Assembly: GCF_900102855.1 (NCBI RefSeq)
Contig: NZ_FMWD01000001.1
Coordinates: 76,766-140,765 of the forward strand
From: Thiohalomonas denitrificans
Lineage (GTDB): Bacteria > Pseudomonadota > Gammaproteobacteria > Thiohalomonadales > Thiohalomonadaceae
Direction of reading: 5' to 3'
Length of the DNA stretch: 64,000 nt
Numbering within the stretch: the stretch's first letter is position 1; each line of letters opens with the position of its first letter. The notes beneath the pieces were generated by a model. That model was not told the origin of the DNA and searched no databases. It was given only the letters and a program-made list of their open reading frames with translations. Shown here piece after piece: positions 30,815-41,402 of the stretch. The position numbers and the translations under genes were made by a program.

Positions 30815-31888
30815 TTACCCATGGCGCTTTTCGAAGTCGGCCATGAAAGCCACCAGCGCGTCTACACCCTCTTCGGGCATGGCGTTGTAGATGGAGGCAC
30901 GCATGCCGCCGACCGAGCGATGCCCTTTGAGAGTGGTCAGACGCTGCTTCCCGGCTTCTTCCAGGAACGTGGCATCCAGATCAGCATTGGCAAGGGTGAA
31001 GGGTACGTTCATCCAGGAGCGGCAGGAGGGCTCGACCGGATTAGCATAGAAGCCGGAGCCATCCACGGCGTCATACAGTTTCTTCGCCTTGCGCTCGTTG
31101 ATCTCGGCCATTTTGTCCAGGCCGCCGATATCGTTTTTCAGCCAGTCGAACACCAGCCCCGACAGATACCAGGCGTAGGTGGGCGGCGTGTTGTACATGG
31201 AATCGGCATCGACATGGGTCTTGTACTGGAACATGCTCGGGGTGCCTTCGAGACACTCGCCGATCAGGTCTTCGCGGACGATGACCACCGTCAGCCCTGC
31301 CGGGCCGATGTTCTTCTGGGCGCCGGCATAGATGACACCGAATCGCGAGACATCAATCGGCCGGGACAGGATAGTAGAGGACATGTCCGCCACCAGCGGA
31401 ATATCGCCGGTCTCCGGGACGTAGGGGAACTCGACGCCCTGGATGGTTTCATTCGGGGTGTAGTGGACGTAGGCGGCATCCGCGCTCAGTTGCAATGCAT
31501 CCTGTGCAGGACAGGTCATGGAGGTTTCAGCCGCGAGATTCACTTGGCCATAGCGCTTGGCTTCGGCAATCGCCTTCTTCGACCAAGAGCCGGTGTTGAT
31601 GTAGTCCGCCCTGCCCTTGCCCGGCAGCAGGTTCATGGGAACCATGGCGAACTGACTGGAGGCGCCGCCCTGCAGGAACAGGACCTTGTAGTTGGAGGGA
31701 ATCCCCATCAGCTCACGCAGATCGGCCTCCGCCTTTGCCGCGATCGACATGAATTCCTTGCCGCGATGGCTCATCTCCATCACCGACATACCACTGCCCT
31801 GCCAGTCCAGCATCTCCTCGCGGGCCCGCTCGATCACCACCTGCGGCAACATCGCCGGCCCCGCACTGAAGTTAAACACCCGTGCCAT
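30815..31888 (-). CDS. serC: Phosphoserine aminotransferase
   Basis: 357 aa, AGGAG upstream of the ATG. It makes phosphoserine from phosphohydroxypyruvate, and also serves the PLP pathway. The PLP lysine is in [28 protein letters not shown] and [13 protein letters not shown] are family motifs. Gene order gyrA-serC is conserved in gammaproteobacteria; the usual serC-aroA pairing is here extended by serA, pheA, hisC, aroF and tyrA. Confidence 0.97.
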   Translation of the reverse strand: MARVFNFSAGPAMLPQVVIERAREEMLDWQGSGMSVMEMSHRGKEFMSIAAKAEADLRELMGIPSNYKVLFLQGGASSQFAMVPMNLLPGKGRADYINTGSWSKKAIAEAKRYGQVNLAAETSMTCPAQDALQLSADAAYVHYTPNETIQGVEFPYVPETGDIPLVADMSSTILSRPIDVSRFGVIYAGAQKNIGPAGLTVVIVREDLIGECLEGTPSMFQYKTHVDADSMYNTPPTYAWYLSGLVFDWLKNDIGGLDKMAEINERKAKKLYDAVDGSGFYANPVEPSCRSWMNVPFTLANADLDATFLEEAGKQRLTTLKGHRSVGGMRASIYNAMPEEGVDALVAFMADFEKRHG

Positions 31889-31915
31889 TTGAGTCTCCTG
31901 ATTACGAAAAGCGAA

Positions 31916-31993
31916 TGAACCACGGGGTACACGGGGAGCACGGGGGATTATCCAATGAATTCTCCCCGTGTACCCCGTGCGCCCCGTGGTTCA
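31916..31993. repeat. 9-nt-periodic palindromic element, CCCCGTG subtype
   Basis: Arms TGAACCACGGGG... and ...CCCCGTGGTTCA with three units each around a 14-bp spacer. The inter-unit dinucleotides are TA, AG on the left and CG, TA, AG on the right read from the end, so the right arm looks like the left plus one extra unit. It lies between gyrA and serC. Confidence 0.92.
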
Positions 31994-32006
31994 TGCTGTT
32001 TTCAAC

Positions 32007-34589
32007 TTATTCTGCGGACTCGCCGTCGGACTCGTCGCCCTCAGCGCCCTCGGCATCCTCTTCGTCGGTTTCGGCCACTGGTTCGATACCGACCAGCTTC
32101 TCCCCTTCATCGAGGTTGATCAGCTTCACGCCCTGGGTATTACGGCCCATGACGGAGATCTCGTCGACCCGCATGCGTACCAGGGTGCCACCGTTGGTGA
32201 TCAGCATAATCTGATGCTCCTCCTCCACCAGCACGGCACCGACTACCGGACCGTTGCGTCCGGCAGTCTGGATGGAGATCACGCCCTGACCACCGCGACC
32301 GTAGGTCGGATACTCTTCAGTGCGGGTGCGCTTGCCGTACCCGTTTTCGGTAGCGGTCAGCACGCACCCCTCACCCTCGGCAACGATCAGCGACACCACC
32401 TGCTGATTCTCCTTCAGCCGGATGCCGCGCACGCCGCGCGAAACCCGACCGAGCGGGCGTACATCACGTTCGTTGAAGCGTATCGCCTTGCCGCTGGTGG
32501 AGAAGAGCATCACCTCCCGTTCACCATCGGTGATATCCACGCCCACCAGGCGATCCTTCTCGACCAGATCGATGGCAATGATGCCGGTGGAACGCCGACG
32601 TGAGAAATCAACCAACGGCGTCTTCTTGACCGTACCGTTGGCGGTGGCCATGAAGACGTACTTGCCCTCCTCGAACTCGCGGATGGGCAGGACCGCATTG
32701 ATGCGTTCTTCCGCTTCCAGTGGCAGCAGATTGATAATGGGTTTGCCACGGGCATTGCGCCCAGCCTGCGGCAACTCGTAAACCTTCAGCCAGTAAACGC
32801 GACCACGGCTGGAGAAGCAGAGGATGGTATCGTGGGTGTTCGCCACGAACAGCTTGTCGATGAAATCCGCATCTTTCATGGAGGTTGCCGAGCGCCCCCG
32901 GCCACCACGGCGCTGGGCCCGATAATCGGCCAGCGGCTGGGCCTTGGCATAGCCCTCGTGCGAGAGGGTAACCACCACATCCTCCTCGCTGATCAAATCC
33001 TCCAAGGTCAGATCCAGATGAGTGGCAAGGATCTCGGTGCGCCGCTCATCACCATACTGTTCACGCACAGCCTCGAGCTCACCCCGAATCACCTCCATCA
33101 GCCGTTCGTAGCTCTCCAAAATCTCGATGAGCCCCTCGATGGTGTTGAGCAGTTCCTTGTACTCGCTGAGGATCTTGTCCTGCTCCAGACCGGTAAGGCG
33201 GTGCAGTCGCAAGTCGAGGATCGCCTGGGCCTGAGCTTCGGATAGCCGATAGCCACCCTCGACCAGGCCATACTCCCTGCTGAGCCCTTCGGGACGGGAG
33301 GCGTCTGCGCCGGCGCCCTCCAGCATCGCATTCACCATACCGGACTCCCACACAGTGGAGAGCAGCCCCGCCTTGGCCTCGGCAGGACTGGCGGCTTCCC
33401 GGATCAGCTTGATGATGGGGTCGATATTGGCCAGCGCGATAGCCAGTCCTTCCAGGACATGGGCCCGTTCGCGCGCCTTGCGCAGTTCATAAACGGTACG
33501 GCGGGTGACCACCTCGCGGCGATGACGGATGAAGGACTCCAGCACTGCCTTGAGGTTGAGCAGCCGCGGCTGCCCCTCCACCAGCGCCACCATGTTGATG
33601 CCGAACACGTTCTGCATCTGCGTCTGCTGGTAGAGATTATTCAGGACCACTTCGGGGACTTCGCCGCGCTTGAGTTCGATCACCATGCGCATGCCGTCCT
33701 TGTCGGACTCATCGCGCAGTTCGCTGATCCCCTCCATCTTCTTTTCCTTCACCAGGTCGGCAATCTTCTCCAGAAGACGCGCCTTGTTGACCTGGTACGG
33801 CAACTCATGGACGACAATACGCTGGCGACCATTGTCCTGCGTCTCAATCTCGGTGACAGCACGCACATAGATGCGGCCGCGCCCGGTGTGATACGCCTCA
33901 TGGATGCCGCGGGCGCCATTGATAATGCCGCCGGTGGGAAAGTCGGGTCCGGGGATATAACGCATCAGCCCGGCGATATCGAGATCCGGGTCGTCGATGA
34001 GCGCCAGACAGCCGGTCACTACTTCCCTGATATTGTGAGGCGGGATATTGGTGGCCATGCCCACGGCAATACCGGCCGAACCGTTGATCAACAGATTCGG
34101 CAGCCGGGCGGGCAGGACCTCCGGCTCGCTTTCCGATTCATCATAGTTGGCGATGAAGTCGACGGTTTCCTTGTCGATGTCCGCCAGCATTTCATGGGCG
34201 ATGCGCGCCATGCGCACTTCGGTGTATCGCATGGCCGCCGGCGAATCACCGTCGACGGAACCGAAGTTACCCTGCCCGTCCACCAGCATGTAGCGCAGGG
34301 AAAACGGCTGTGCCATACGGACGATGGTGTCGTACACCGCCGAGTCGCCGTGGGGGTGGTACTTACCAATCACATCACCGACAACGCGGGCCGACTTCTT
34401 GTAAGGTTTGTTCCACTCGTTGCCCAGCTCCCGCATGGCGTAGAGCACGCGCCGGTGGACCGGTTTGAGGCCGTCACGGACATCAGGAAGGGCGCGGCCC
34501 ACGATCACGCTCATGGCGTAATCGAGGTACGACTGCTTCATCTCCTCCTCGATATTGATCGGGAGGACTTCTTTGGCGAATTCCGTCAT
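32007..34589 (-). CDS. gyrA: DNA gyrase subunit A
   Basis: 860 aa. It cleaves and reseals DNA in the GyrA2GyrB2 gyrase. Numbering matches E. coli: catalytic Tyr122 (RYTEV) and the quinolone-determining Ser83 and Asp87 (HGDSAVYDT), so these positions look wild type. The C-terminal pinwheel opens with the GyrA box QRRGGRG, needed for DNA wrapping. The tail is very acidic ([19 protein letters not shown]). No Shine-Dalgarno precedes the ATG; the bases at that position read CCTCCT, the anti-SD core. First gene of the supra-operon. Confidence 0.98.
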   Translation of the reverse strand: MTEFAKEVLPINIEEEMKQSYLDYAMSVIVGRALPDVRDGLKPVHRRVLYAMRELGNEWNKPYKKSARVVGDVIGKYHPHGDSAVYDTIVRMAQPFSLRYMLVDGQGNFGSVDGDSPAAMRYTEVRMARIAHEMLADIDKETVDFIANYDESESEPEVLPARLPNLLINGSAGIAVGMATNIPPHNIREVVTGCLALIDDPDLDIAGLMRYIPGPDFPTGGIINGARGIHEAYHTGRGRIYVRAVTEIETQDNGRQRIVVHELPYQVNKARLLEKIADLVKEKKMEGISELRDESDKDGMRMVIELKRGEVPEVVLNNLYQQTQMQNVFGINMVALVEGQPRLLNLKAVLESFIRHRREVVTRRTVYELRKARERAHVLEGLAIALANIDPIIKLIREAASPAEAKAGLLSTVWESGMVNAMLEGAGADASRPEGLSREYGLVEGGYRLSEAQAQAILDLRLHRLTGLEQDKILSEYKELLNTIEGLIEILESYERLMEVIRGELEAVREQYGDERRTEILATHLDLTLEDLISEEDVVVTLSHEGYAKAQPLADYRAQRRGGRGRSATSMKDADFIDKLFVANTHDTILCFSSRGRVYWLKVYELPQAGRNARGKPIINLLPLEAEERINAVLPIREFEEGKYVFMATANGTVKKTPLVDFSRRRSTGIIAIDLVEKDRLVGVDITDGEREVMLFSTSGKAIRFNERDVRPLGRVSRGVRGIRLKENQQVVSLIVAEGEGCVLTATENGYGKRTRTEEYPTYGRGGQGVISIQTAGRNGPVVGAVLVEEEHQIMLITNGGTLVRMRVDEISVMGRNTQGVKLINLDEGEKLVGIEPVAETDEEDAEGAEGDESDGESAE

Positions 34590-34638
34590 CTAGCAGGAGG
34601 TCCGTTTCTTCGAAATCGGGTGAAACCGGCGCTGGATG

Positions 34639-34671
34639 CCTGTATTTCCTGCTGCTGGGGCAAAATACAGG
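34639..34671 (-). promoter_or_regulatory. Inverted repeat in the gyrA leader
   Basis: CCTGTATTT and AAATACAGG form a perfect 9-bp inverted repeat around 15 bases, 50-82 nt before the gyrA start. It could be an mRNA hairpin or a dyad operator. The half-site spacing does not fit a LexA box. Function unknown. Confidence 0.5.
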
Positions 34672-34694
34672 TCTGGAGCCGATAAATAGGCACA

Positions 34695-34703
34695 ATCATA
34701 CCA
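34695..34703 (-). promoter_or_regulatory. Extended -10 promoter for gyrA
   Basis: On the minus strand TGGTATGAT is an extended -10 (TGnTATGAT, five of six matches in the hexamer). No good -35 lies 17 bp upstream, as is usual for extended -10 promoters. The predicted transcript would start near 34688, giving a leader of about 100 nt. Confidence 0.5.
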
Positions 34704-34730
34704 TATCCGCCTCAGCCCCCGCATCCGGCA

Positions 34731-34760
34731 TAAAACGGCTCAGAAAGGCCGAGGGAGCCT
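34731..34760 (-). terminator. Possible terminator of mtnA
   Basis: On the minus strand GGCTC pairs with GAGCC around a 13-nt loop, followed by GTTTTAT. It lies 20-50 nt past the mtnA stop codon and upstream of the gyrA promoter. The stem is short, so this is a moderate call. Confidence 0.45.
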
Positions 34761-34779
34761 CTCGCACCCGTTTGCGCTT

Positions 34780-35829
<1,050 letters not shown>

Positions 35830-35900
35830 AAAAACGGGTCTCGCGTCCGATATCGGCGCACATTCTACCATTCACCGGGTTTCCCGGATCCCTCATCGGG

Positions 35901-35974
35901 GCAGGAGCGGTGGAAGCCACAATTGCTAACGAATCGGGACGCGGCCCCTTTTCGCGGCATCCGCCGCTCCTACA
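35901..35974. repeat. Intergenic palindrome, GTAGGAGCGGC type
   Basis: GCAGGAGCGGTGGAAGCCAC pairs imperfectly with TTCGCGGCATCCGCCGCTCCTAC. The consensus GTAGGAGCGGC...GCCGCGAA is a widespread REP-like sequence in gammaproteobacteria, and a half copy occurs at 38863. It lies in the mtnA/mtaD divergent region. Confidence 0.75.
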
Positions 35975-36047
35975 TGGACGGAAATTTCCGGTGCTGGGGC
36001 GGTTCCACTCGCATCCCGCGCCTGAAATCCTGTATCTTTCTGCCCCC

Positions 36048-37361
36048 ATGAACGTGGAAACCCTGATTCACGCCGGCTGGGTGATTCCGGTCGAACCGGA
36101 GGGCGTGCTCGAGCGCCACAGCATCGCAGTGGATGCCGGGCGTATCGTGGCGATTCGTCCCACCGATTCGGCCAGGGCCGAATACCGGGCCGAAAACGAA
36201 ATCGACCTGCCCGGCCATGTCCTGATTCCGGGTCTGATCAACGCCCATACCCATGCGGCCATGTCGCTGATGCGCGGTCTGGCCGACGACCTGCCGCTGA
36301 TGGAGTGGCTGAAGAGCCACATCTGGCCGGCCGAGGCACGCTGGGTGAGTCCGGAGTTCGTCCGCGACGGCTCGCAGCTGGCGATGGCGGAGATGCTGCG
36401 CAGCGGTACCACCTGCTTCAATGACATGTACTTCTTCCCGGACGAGGTGGCACGACAGGCCAAGCAAGCCGGGATTCGAGCCGTGGTGGGACTTATCATC
36501 ATCGACTTTCCGACTGCCTGGGCGGAGAATGCCGATGAGTACCTGCACAAGGCCCTGGAGGTCCACGACGGGCTGCGCAACGACACCCTGGTGACCACCG
36601 CATTTGCCCCCCACGCGCCCTACACCGTATCGGACGGCCCCCTGGAAAGGGTTGCCACCTACGCGGAGGAGCTGGACATCCCGGTCCATATCCACCTCCA
36701 TGAGACCGCGGATGAGATCAACGATTCGGTCCAGCAGTTCGGAGTGCGTCCGATTGAGAGACTGGAACGAATCGGGCTGGTGTCACCCCGCCTGCTGGCG
36801 GTTCACATGACGCAGTTGGAACAGGACGAGATCGAGCGGATTGCCGCAGGAGGTGCCCATGTGGCGCACTGCCCGGAATCCAACCTCAAGCTGGCAAGCG
36901 GATTCTGCCCAACAGCAAAACTGCTCGGAGCGGGCATCAATACCGCCCTGGGCACCGACGGCCCCGCCAGCAACAATGACCTGGACCTGTTCAGCGAGAT
37001 GCGCACCGCCGCCCTGCTGGCCAAAGGCGTGGCGGGGGATGCCAGCGCCCTCCCCGCCGCCGCGGCGCTGCGGATGGCAACCCTGAACGGGGCTCGTGCT
37101 CTGGGCCTGGACGGCGTCACGGGTTCCCTGGAACCCGGCAAGGCCGCCGATATGGTTGCCGTGCGGCTCGACGACATCGAAACCAGTCCGGTCTATCATC
37201 CCCTTTCACAGCTGGTTTACGCCGCCGGCCGCGATCAGGTAACCGATGTCTGGGTAGCGGGCCGTCACGTGCTCCGGGACGGTGAACTGACCACCATCGA
37301 CGTCGAGGCGCTTCGCGCCCGCACGGCGGAGTGGCGAAAGAAGTTGGGCGAATTTGATTGA
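36048..37361 (+). CDS. mtaD: 5-methylthioadenosine/S-adenosylhomocysteine deaminase (TRZ/ATZ family)
   Basis: 437 aa from the ATG at 36048. Zinc-dependent amidohydrolase that deaminates MTA or SAH (possibly also 5'-deoxyadenosine) to the inosine form. Metal ligands are seen in NAHTHAAMS, HLHETADE and LGTDGPASNND; HCPESNLKLASG is a family signature. Location next to mtnA supports a role in methylthio-nucleoside salvage. The neighbouring ubiG consumes SAM and produces SAH, which this enzyme may also clear. Confidence 0.92.
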   Translation: MNVETLIHAGWVIPVEPEGVLERHSIAVDAGRIVAIRPTDSARAEYRAENEIDLPGHVLIPGLINAHTHAAMSLMRGLADDLPLMEWLKSHIWPAEARWVSPEFVRDGSQLAMAEMLRSGTTCFNDMYFFPDEVARQAKQAGIRAVVGLIIIDFPTAWAENADEYLHKALEVHDGLRNDTLVTTAFAPHAPYTVSDGPLERVATYAEELDIPVHIHLHETADEINDSVQQFGVRPIERLERIGLVSPRLLAVHMTQLEQDEIERIAAGGAHVAHCPESNLKLASGFCPTAKLLGAGINTALGTDGPASNNDLDLFSEMRTAALLAKGVAGDASALPAAAALRMATLNGARALGLDGVTGSLEPGKAADMVAVRLDDIETSPVYHPLSQLVYAAGRDQVTDVWVAGRHVLRDGELTTIDVEALRARTAEWRKKLGEFD

Positions 37362-37368
37362 GTAGCTA

Positions 37369-37464
37369 AACCACGGGGGGCACGGGGATAAAAATTCGAC
37401 AAGGCCGCGAGAACCCATATACGCAGTCCCTGAATCCCCCGTGATCCCCGTGTGCCCCGTGGTT
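37369..37464. repeat. 9-nt-periodic palindromic element, CCCCGTG subtype
   Basis: Left arm TAAACCACGGGG with two units, right arm with three units ending CCCCGTGGTTAA, spacer of about 45 bp. Inter-unit dinucleotides GG, AT (left) and CA, AT (right, from the end). It lies between mtaD and ubiG on the same strand, just before the ubiG ribosome binding site. Confidence 0.9.
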
Positions 37465-37479
37465 AACACGAGAGAGAAG

Positions 37480-38190
37480 ATGAACGAACAGGTACACAAC
37501 GTCGATCCGAGCGAGCTGCGCAAGTTCGAGGAGCTGGCTTCGCGCTGGTGGGACCCGGAAAGCGAGTTCAAGCCGCTGCACGAAATCAATCCGTTGCGCC
37601 TGGATTATGTCGACGAGCGGGTCGGGCTTTCGGGGAAGAGGGTTTTGGACGTGGGCTGTGGCGGCGGCATTCTCTCCGAGAGCATGGCCGCACGCGGCGC
37701 CGAGGTCACCGGCATCGATATGGGCGAGGCACCGCTGTCGGTGGCACGTCTGCACCAACTCGAATCGGGTGTGAAGGTCGAATACCGACAGATCACGGTA
37801 GAGGCCCTGGCGGAGGAGATGCCGGGAGCGTTCGATGCGGTGACCTGCATGGAGATGCTGGAGCATGTCCCCGACCCGGCGTCGGCCATCGCTGCCTGTG
37901 CACGGCTGGTCAAACCGGACGGCAGGGTGTTTTTCTCCACCCTGAACCGAAATCCCAAATCGTACCTGTTCGCCATCGTCGGCGCCGAATACCTGCTACG
38001 GCTGCTGCCCAAAGGCACCCACGATTACGCCAAGTTTATTCGTCCCTCGGAGATGGAGAGCTGGGCCCGCCAAGGCGGTCTGCGGGTCAGGGAGCTGACG
38101 GGCCTGAGTTACAACCCGCTGACCCGCCAGTACAGCCTCGGCAGAAATGTCGATGTGAATTACCTGGCCCACTGCGTACGGGAAGAATGA
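37480..38190 (+). CDS. ubiG: Ubiquinone biosynthesis O-methyltransferase
   Basis: 236 aa from the ATG at 37480. SAM-dependent enzyme catalysing both O-methylations of ubiquinone synthesis. SAM motif I is [13 protein letters not shown] near residue 52; [19 protein letters not shown] and [19 protein letters not shown] are UbiG signatures. Its TGA overlaps the gph ATG (ATGA), a coupled arrangement also seen in E. coli relatives and Pseudomonas. Confidence 0.96.
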   Translation: MNEQVHNVDPSELRKFEELASRWWDPESEFKPLHEINPLRLDYVDERVGLSGKRVLDVGCGGGILSESMAARGAEVTGIDMGEAPLSVARLHQLESGVKVEYRQITVEALAEEMPGAFDAVTCMEMLEHVPDPASAIAACARLVKPDGRVFFSTLNRNPKSYLFAIVGAEYLLRLLPKGTHDYAKFIRPSEMESWARQGGLRVRELTGLSYNPLTRQYSLGRNVDVNYLAHCVREE

Positions 38191-38867
38191 GCATCATCAA
38201 GACGGTGCTGTTCGATCTGGACGGTACCTTGGCCGACACCGCCCCGGATCTGGCGGATGCATTAAACGCAGTTCTGATAGAGGAGGACCGCGCGCCCCTG
38301 GGGTACGAGGCAATCCGCCCCGTGGTGTCGCATGGAGGAATCGCCCTCATCCGGCTCGGCTTCGGCCTGGAGCCGGGCGCCCCCGACTTCGACCGGCTGC
38401 GCAGTTCACTGCTGGAGCACTACAGGGCCGAAATTGCCACACGCACGCAACTGTTTCCCGGCATGGATGAACTCCTTTCGGAACTCGAGCGGCGCCAAAT
38501 GGCCTGGGGCGTCGTTACCAACAAACCCGCCTGGCTGACCCAACCGCTGATGGCTGCGCTGGGGCTCAGTCAGCGGGCGGCGACCATTGTCAGTGGCGAT
38601 ACCGTCCCGGAGAACAAACCGCATCCCGCCCCCATGCATCGGGCCTGCCACGATACAGGCACGGCTCCGCAAAGCTGCCTCTACATCGGCGATGCCGAGC
38701 GGGATATCGTCGCCGGCCGCAACGCCGGTATGGCAACCCTGGTGGCGCTTTGGGGGTACTTGGGAGAAACCGACCACCCCGGTGACTGGGGCGCCAACGG
38801 CATGATCGAAGAGCCGCAGCTGGTGCTCGACTGGCTCACCGCAACCGCCCCCGCCAGTAACCTGTAG
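38187..38867 (+). CDS. gph: Phosphoglycolate phosphatase (HAD family)
   Basis: 226 aa, ATG overlapping the ubiG stop. HAD hydrolase with motif [10 protein letters not shown] (nucleophile Asp), motif II VVTNKP, and motif [10 protein letters not shown]. It removes 2-phosphoglycolate made in DNA repair or by RuBisCO. After ubiG it may instead be the N-acetylmuramate-6-phosphate phosphatase MupP-type paralogue found in that position in Pseudomonas; sequence alone does not separate these. The TAG stop lies inside a REP-like repeat (38863-38888). Confidence 0.88.
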   Translation: MSIIKTVLFDLDGTLADTAPDLADALNAVLIEEDRAPLGYEAIRPVVSHGGIALIRLGFGLEPGAPDFDRLRSSLLEHYRAEIATRTQLFPGMDELLSELERRQMAWGVVTNKPAWLTQPLMAALGLSQRAATIVSGDTVPENKPHPAPMHRACHDTGTAPQSCLYIGDAERDIVAGRNAGMATLVALWGYLGETDHPGDWGANGMIEEPQLVLDWLTATAPASNL

Positions 38868-38888
38868 GAGCGGCGGAAGCCGCGAAAA
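38863..38888. repeat. Half copy of the GTAGGAGCGGC repeat
   Basis: TGTAGGAGCGGCGGAAGCCGCGAA matches the arm of the palindrome at 35901-35974 and forms a small hairpin by itself (GCGGC...GCCGC). It supplies the TAG stop of gph. Confidence 0.75.
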
Positions 38889-38910
38889 GACCGGTGTAAA
38901 CGAGGTGCGG

Positions 38911-39831
38911 ATGACGAACAGACCGCCAGTACCGCTAGCGCCAGATACAGTGGAGACCGCCTATCGGCACTGCCAATCCCTGGCGCAATCCCATTACGAA
39001 AACTTTCCGGTCGCCTCCTGGATACTCCCCCGCCCCATGCGCCGTCCGGTCGCGGTAGTGTACGCATTCGCCCGTACCGCCGACGATCTCGCCGACGAGG
39101 GGGCAGACGATATCGAGACCCGGCTGCAGGCGCTGGATGACTACCAGGGACGGCTTGGGCAGACCGCAGCGGGGCAACCGCCGACTGATCCGGTATTTAT
39201 TGCCCTGGCCGATGTCCTCAAGCACAAGCCACTGCCGGTATCGCTCTTTTTCGATCTCCTGTCGGCCTTCCGCCAGGATGTCACCCGAAAACGCTACCGG
39301 GACTTCGAAGACCTGCTCGACTATTGCCGACGCTCGGCAAATCCGGTTGGTCGCCTGCTTCTGCATCTGCACGGCAGTGCCAGTACGGAAAACCTCGCGC
39401 TGTCGGACCGCATTTGCACCTCCCTGCAACTCATCAACTTCTACCAGGACCTGGCGCAGGACTTCGATGAAAACGGGCGCATCTACATCCCGGTTGATGA
39501 GATGGAGGCACTGGGGGTGTCGGAGGTGCACTTCGAGCAGCGCCGGAGCGACCCGGCCATGCGCCGACTGTTTAACGCCCAGGTGGCGCGGGCGCGCGCG
39601 ATGATGCTGGAGGGAGCGCCCCTGGGCTCGCGGCTGAGGGGCCGATTCGGGCTCGAAATCCGGATGATCGTGGAGGGCGGGCTGGCGGTTCTGGAACGAT
39701 TGGCCGCAGCCGAGGACGTATTCGCCCGTCCCCGGCTGCGGCGACGCGATCTGCTACGGATGCTATTCAGGAGCCTGCGGCCGTGGAGACCTTCTCCTCC
39801 CTCAGCACTCCCCGATCGTGCAGGAGATTGA
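38911..39831 (+). CDS. hpnC: Squalene synthase HpnC (hydroxysqualene synthase)
   Basis: 306 aa from the ATG at 38911 (GAGG upstream); a GTG at 38905 is also in frame. Trans-isoprenyl diphosphate synthase fold with two Asp-rich motifs: [10 protein letters not shown] near residue 53 and [15 protein letters not shown] near 175. In the HpnCDE pathway it turns presqualene diphosphate into hydroxysqualene. The C-terminus is Arg-rich. Its 3' end overlaps the convergent cysC by 65 nt. No squalene-hopene cyclase lies in the window. Confidence 0.92.
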   Translation: MTNRPPVPLAPDTVETAYRHCQSLAQSHYENFPVASWILPRPMRRPVAVVYAFARTADDLADEGADDIETRLQALDDYQGRLGQTAAGQPPTDPVFIALADVLKHKPLPVSLFFDLLSAFRQDVTRKRYRDFEDLLDYCRRSANPVGRLLLHLHGSASTENLALSDRICTSLQLINFYQDLAQDFDENGRIYIPVDEMEALGVSEVHFEQRRSDPAMRRLFNAQVARARAMMLEGAPLGSRLRGRFGLEIRMIVEGGLAVLERLAAAEDVFARPRLRRRDLLRMLFRSLRPWRPSPPSALPDRAGD

Positions 39832-40399
39832 TAACCTGCTCCACGCTCTCCTCGAGCGAAAGCTCATGGGTATCGATAGTCAACTCCGGCTTTTCCGGCT
39901 CTTCATACGGTGAAGAGATGCCGGTAAACTCCTTGATATCCCCCACCCGGGCCCTTCGGTAGAGCCCCTTCACATCCCGCTCCTCACAGACTTCGATGGG
40001 ACACTTGCAGTAGATCTCGAGGAATTCACCATCCGGAATCAGCTCGCGGACCCGATTGCGGTCACTGCACATGGGCGAGATGAAGGCGGTCAGGGAGATC
40101 ACGCCGGCATCGAGAAACAGCTTGGCCATTTCGCCAATGCGGCGGATGTTTTCGTGCCGATCATCGATGGAAAACCCCAAGTCGCCACACAGACCGTGTC
40201 GAACGTTGTCGCCGTCCAGGACGATCGTACGGCAGCGGTAGCCGTGTAACCGCTCTTCGACCGCATGGGCCACGGTCGATTTACCGGAACCGGAGAGCCC
40301 GGTGAACCACAATACCACACTGCCGTGACCATTCAGGCGCTCCCTGTCCTGCCGATTCACCTTCTGCTCCTGCCACACCACGTTACTGCTCTTCTGCAT
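39767..40399 (-). CDS. cysC: Adenylyl-sulfate kinase
   Basis: 210 aa, GGAG upstream of the ATG. It phosphorylates APS to PAPS. P-loop GLSGSGKST near residue 34, [10 protein letters not shown], and [16 protein letters not shown] are typical. It lies antisense between hpnC and hpnD, and its last 22 codons overlap the hpnC 3' end. No cysD, cysN or cysH neighbours are seen, so it may serve PAPS for sulfotransfer rather than assimilation. It interrupts an otherwise single-strand squalene cluster. Confidence 0.95.
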   Translation of the reverse strand: MQKSSNVVWQEQKVNRQDRERLNGHGSVVLWFTGLSGSGKSTVAHAVEERLHGYRCRTIVLDGDNVRHGLCGDLGFSIDDRHENIRRIGEMAKLFLDAGVISLTAFISPMCSDRNRVRELIPDGEFLEIYCKCPIEVCEERDVKGLYRRARVGDIKEFTGISSPYEEPEKPELTIDTHELSLEESVEQVINLLHDRGVLREEKVSTAAGS

Positions 40400-40510
40400 T
40401 TCGGGGCTCCATATCGTTCACTTTCCACCCTTACAACCGCCAGGATGAGCCATTATACTCAAGATGGCGTGGCTGCGCGGATCCTTGTTTCCTAACATCA
40501 AAAAATCTTC

Positions 40511-41383
40511 ATGACGCCCGATGAGTACTGCCAGGACCGTACTTCCCGTAGCGGTTCCAGTTTCTACTACAGCTTTCTGTTTCTCCCCTCGGAGCAGCGT
40601 CGGGCCATCACCGCCCTCTATGCATTTTGCCGGGAGGTGGATGATATTGTCGACGAAAGCGCAAGTCCGGCACTTGCCCGCACCCAACTCCAGGCGTGGC
40701 GGGAGGAAATCGGCCGTCTTTTCCACGGCACCCCCCAGCATCCGGTAACCCGCGCCCTGGCGCCGATGCTGGAGCGCTATGAACTGGCCGAAGAGCATTT
40801 CCTTGAAATCATAGATGGCATGGAGATGGACCTCGATCAGAACCGCTACGCGGATTTCAAGGAGCTCTCGCTCTACTGCTACCGCGTTGCCAGCGTGGTG
40901 GGAATGCTCTCGACCGAAATCTTCGGTTACCAGGAGCGCCACACGCTGCGGTATGCCCATGACCTCGGCATGGCCTTTCAGCTCACGAACATCCTCCGAG
41001 ACGTCGGTGAAGATGCTCGTCGGGGACGAATCTACATCCCGGAAGATGAGATGACGCGTTTCGGCATCACCCCCGAAGATCTGATTCGAGGTAGGGACTC
41101 CGAGGCGCTGCGGGAGCTGTTCAAATGTCAGGCGGATCGTGCCCGCACCTTTTATCGCGCCGCCTTCTCCAGGCTACCGGAAGAGGACCGATATCGCCAA
41201 CGCGCAGCCCTGATGATGGCGGCCATTTACCTGCGCCTGCTGGATGAGATAGAGAGGCAGGGCTTTCCCGTACTGAATCGACGCATTTCGCTGCCATCCT
41301 GGCATAAACTTTGGCTTGCCTGGCGCACGGCACGCCGTGAAGCCGCCCGTCACCGTCGCTGGCTCAGGGAGCAACGCCGGTGA
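40511..41383 (+). CDS. hpnD: Presqualene diphosphate synthase HpnD
   Basis: 290 aa. It condenses two farnesyl diphosphates to presqualene diphosphate. Asp-rich motifs are FCREVDDIVDE near residue 42 and NILRDVGEDARRGRIYIP near 160; the N-terminus SGSSFYYSFLFLP is typical of HpnD/squalene-phytoene synthases. It is followed after 19 nt by hpnE. Phytoene synthase is the main alternative, but the HpnC and HpnE neighbours argue for squalene. Confidence 0.93.
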   Translation: MTPDEYCQDRTSRSGSSFYYSFLFLPSEQRRAITALYAFCREVDDIVDESASPALARTQLQAWREEIGRLFHGTPQHPVTRALAPMLERYELAEEHFLEIIDGMEMDLDQNRYADFKELSLYCYRVASVVGMLSTEIFGYQERHTLRYAHDLGMAFQLTNILRDVGEDARRGRIYIPEDEMTRFGITPEDLIRGRDSEALRELFKCQADRARTFYRAAFSRLPEEDRYRQRAALMMAAIYLRLLDEIERQGFPVLNRRISLPSWHKLWLAWRTARREAARHRRWLREQRR

Positions 41384-41402
41384 TACCCAACCCTGCGCGG
41401 TC

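Noticed and set aside
35910-36047. Extended N-terminus of mtaD
   Set aside because: The extension translates the GTAGGAGCGGC palindrome; family homology starts at the ATG at 36048.
37548-38186. Fusion of a 213-residue N-terminal part to gph
   Set aside because: Those codons are the shifted frame of ubiG; the gph ATG overlaps the ubiG stop.
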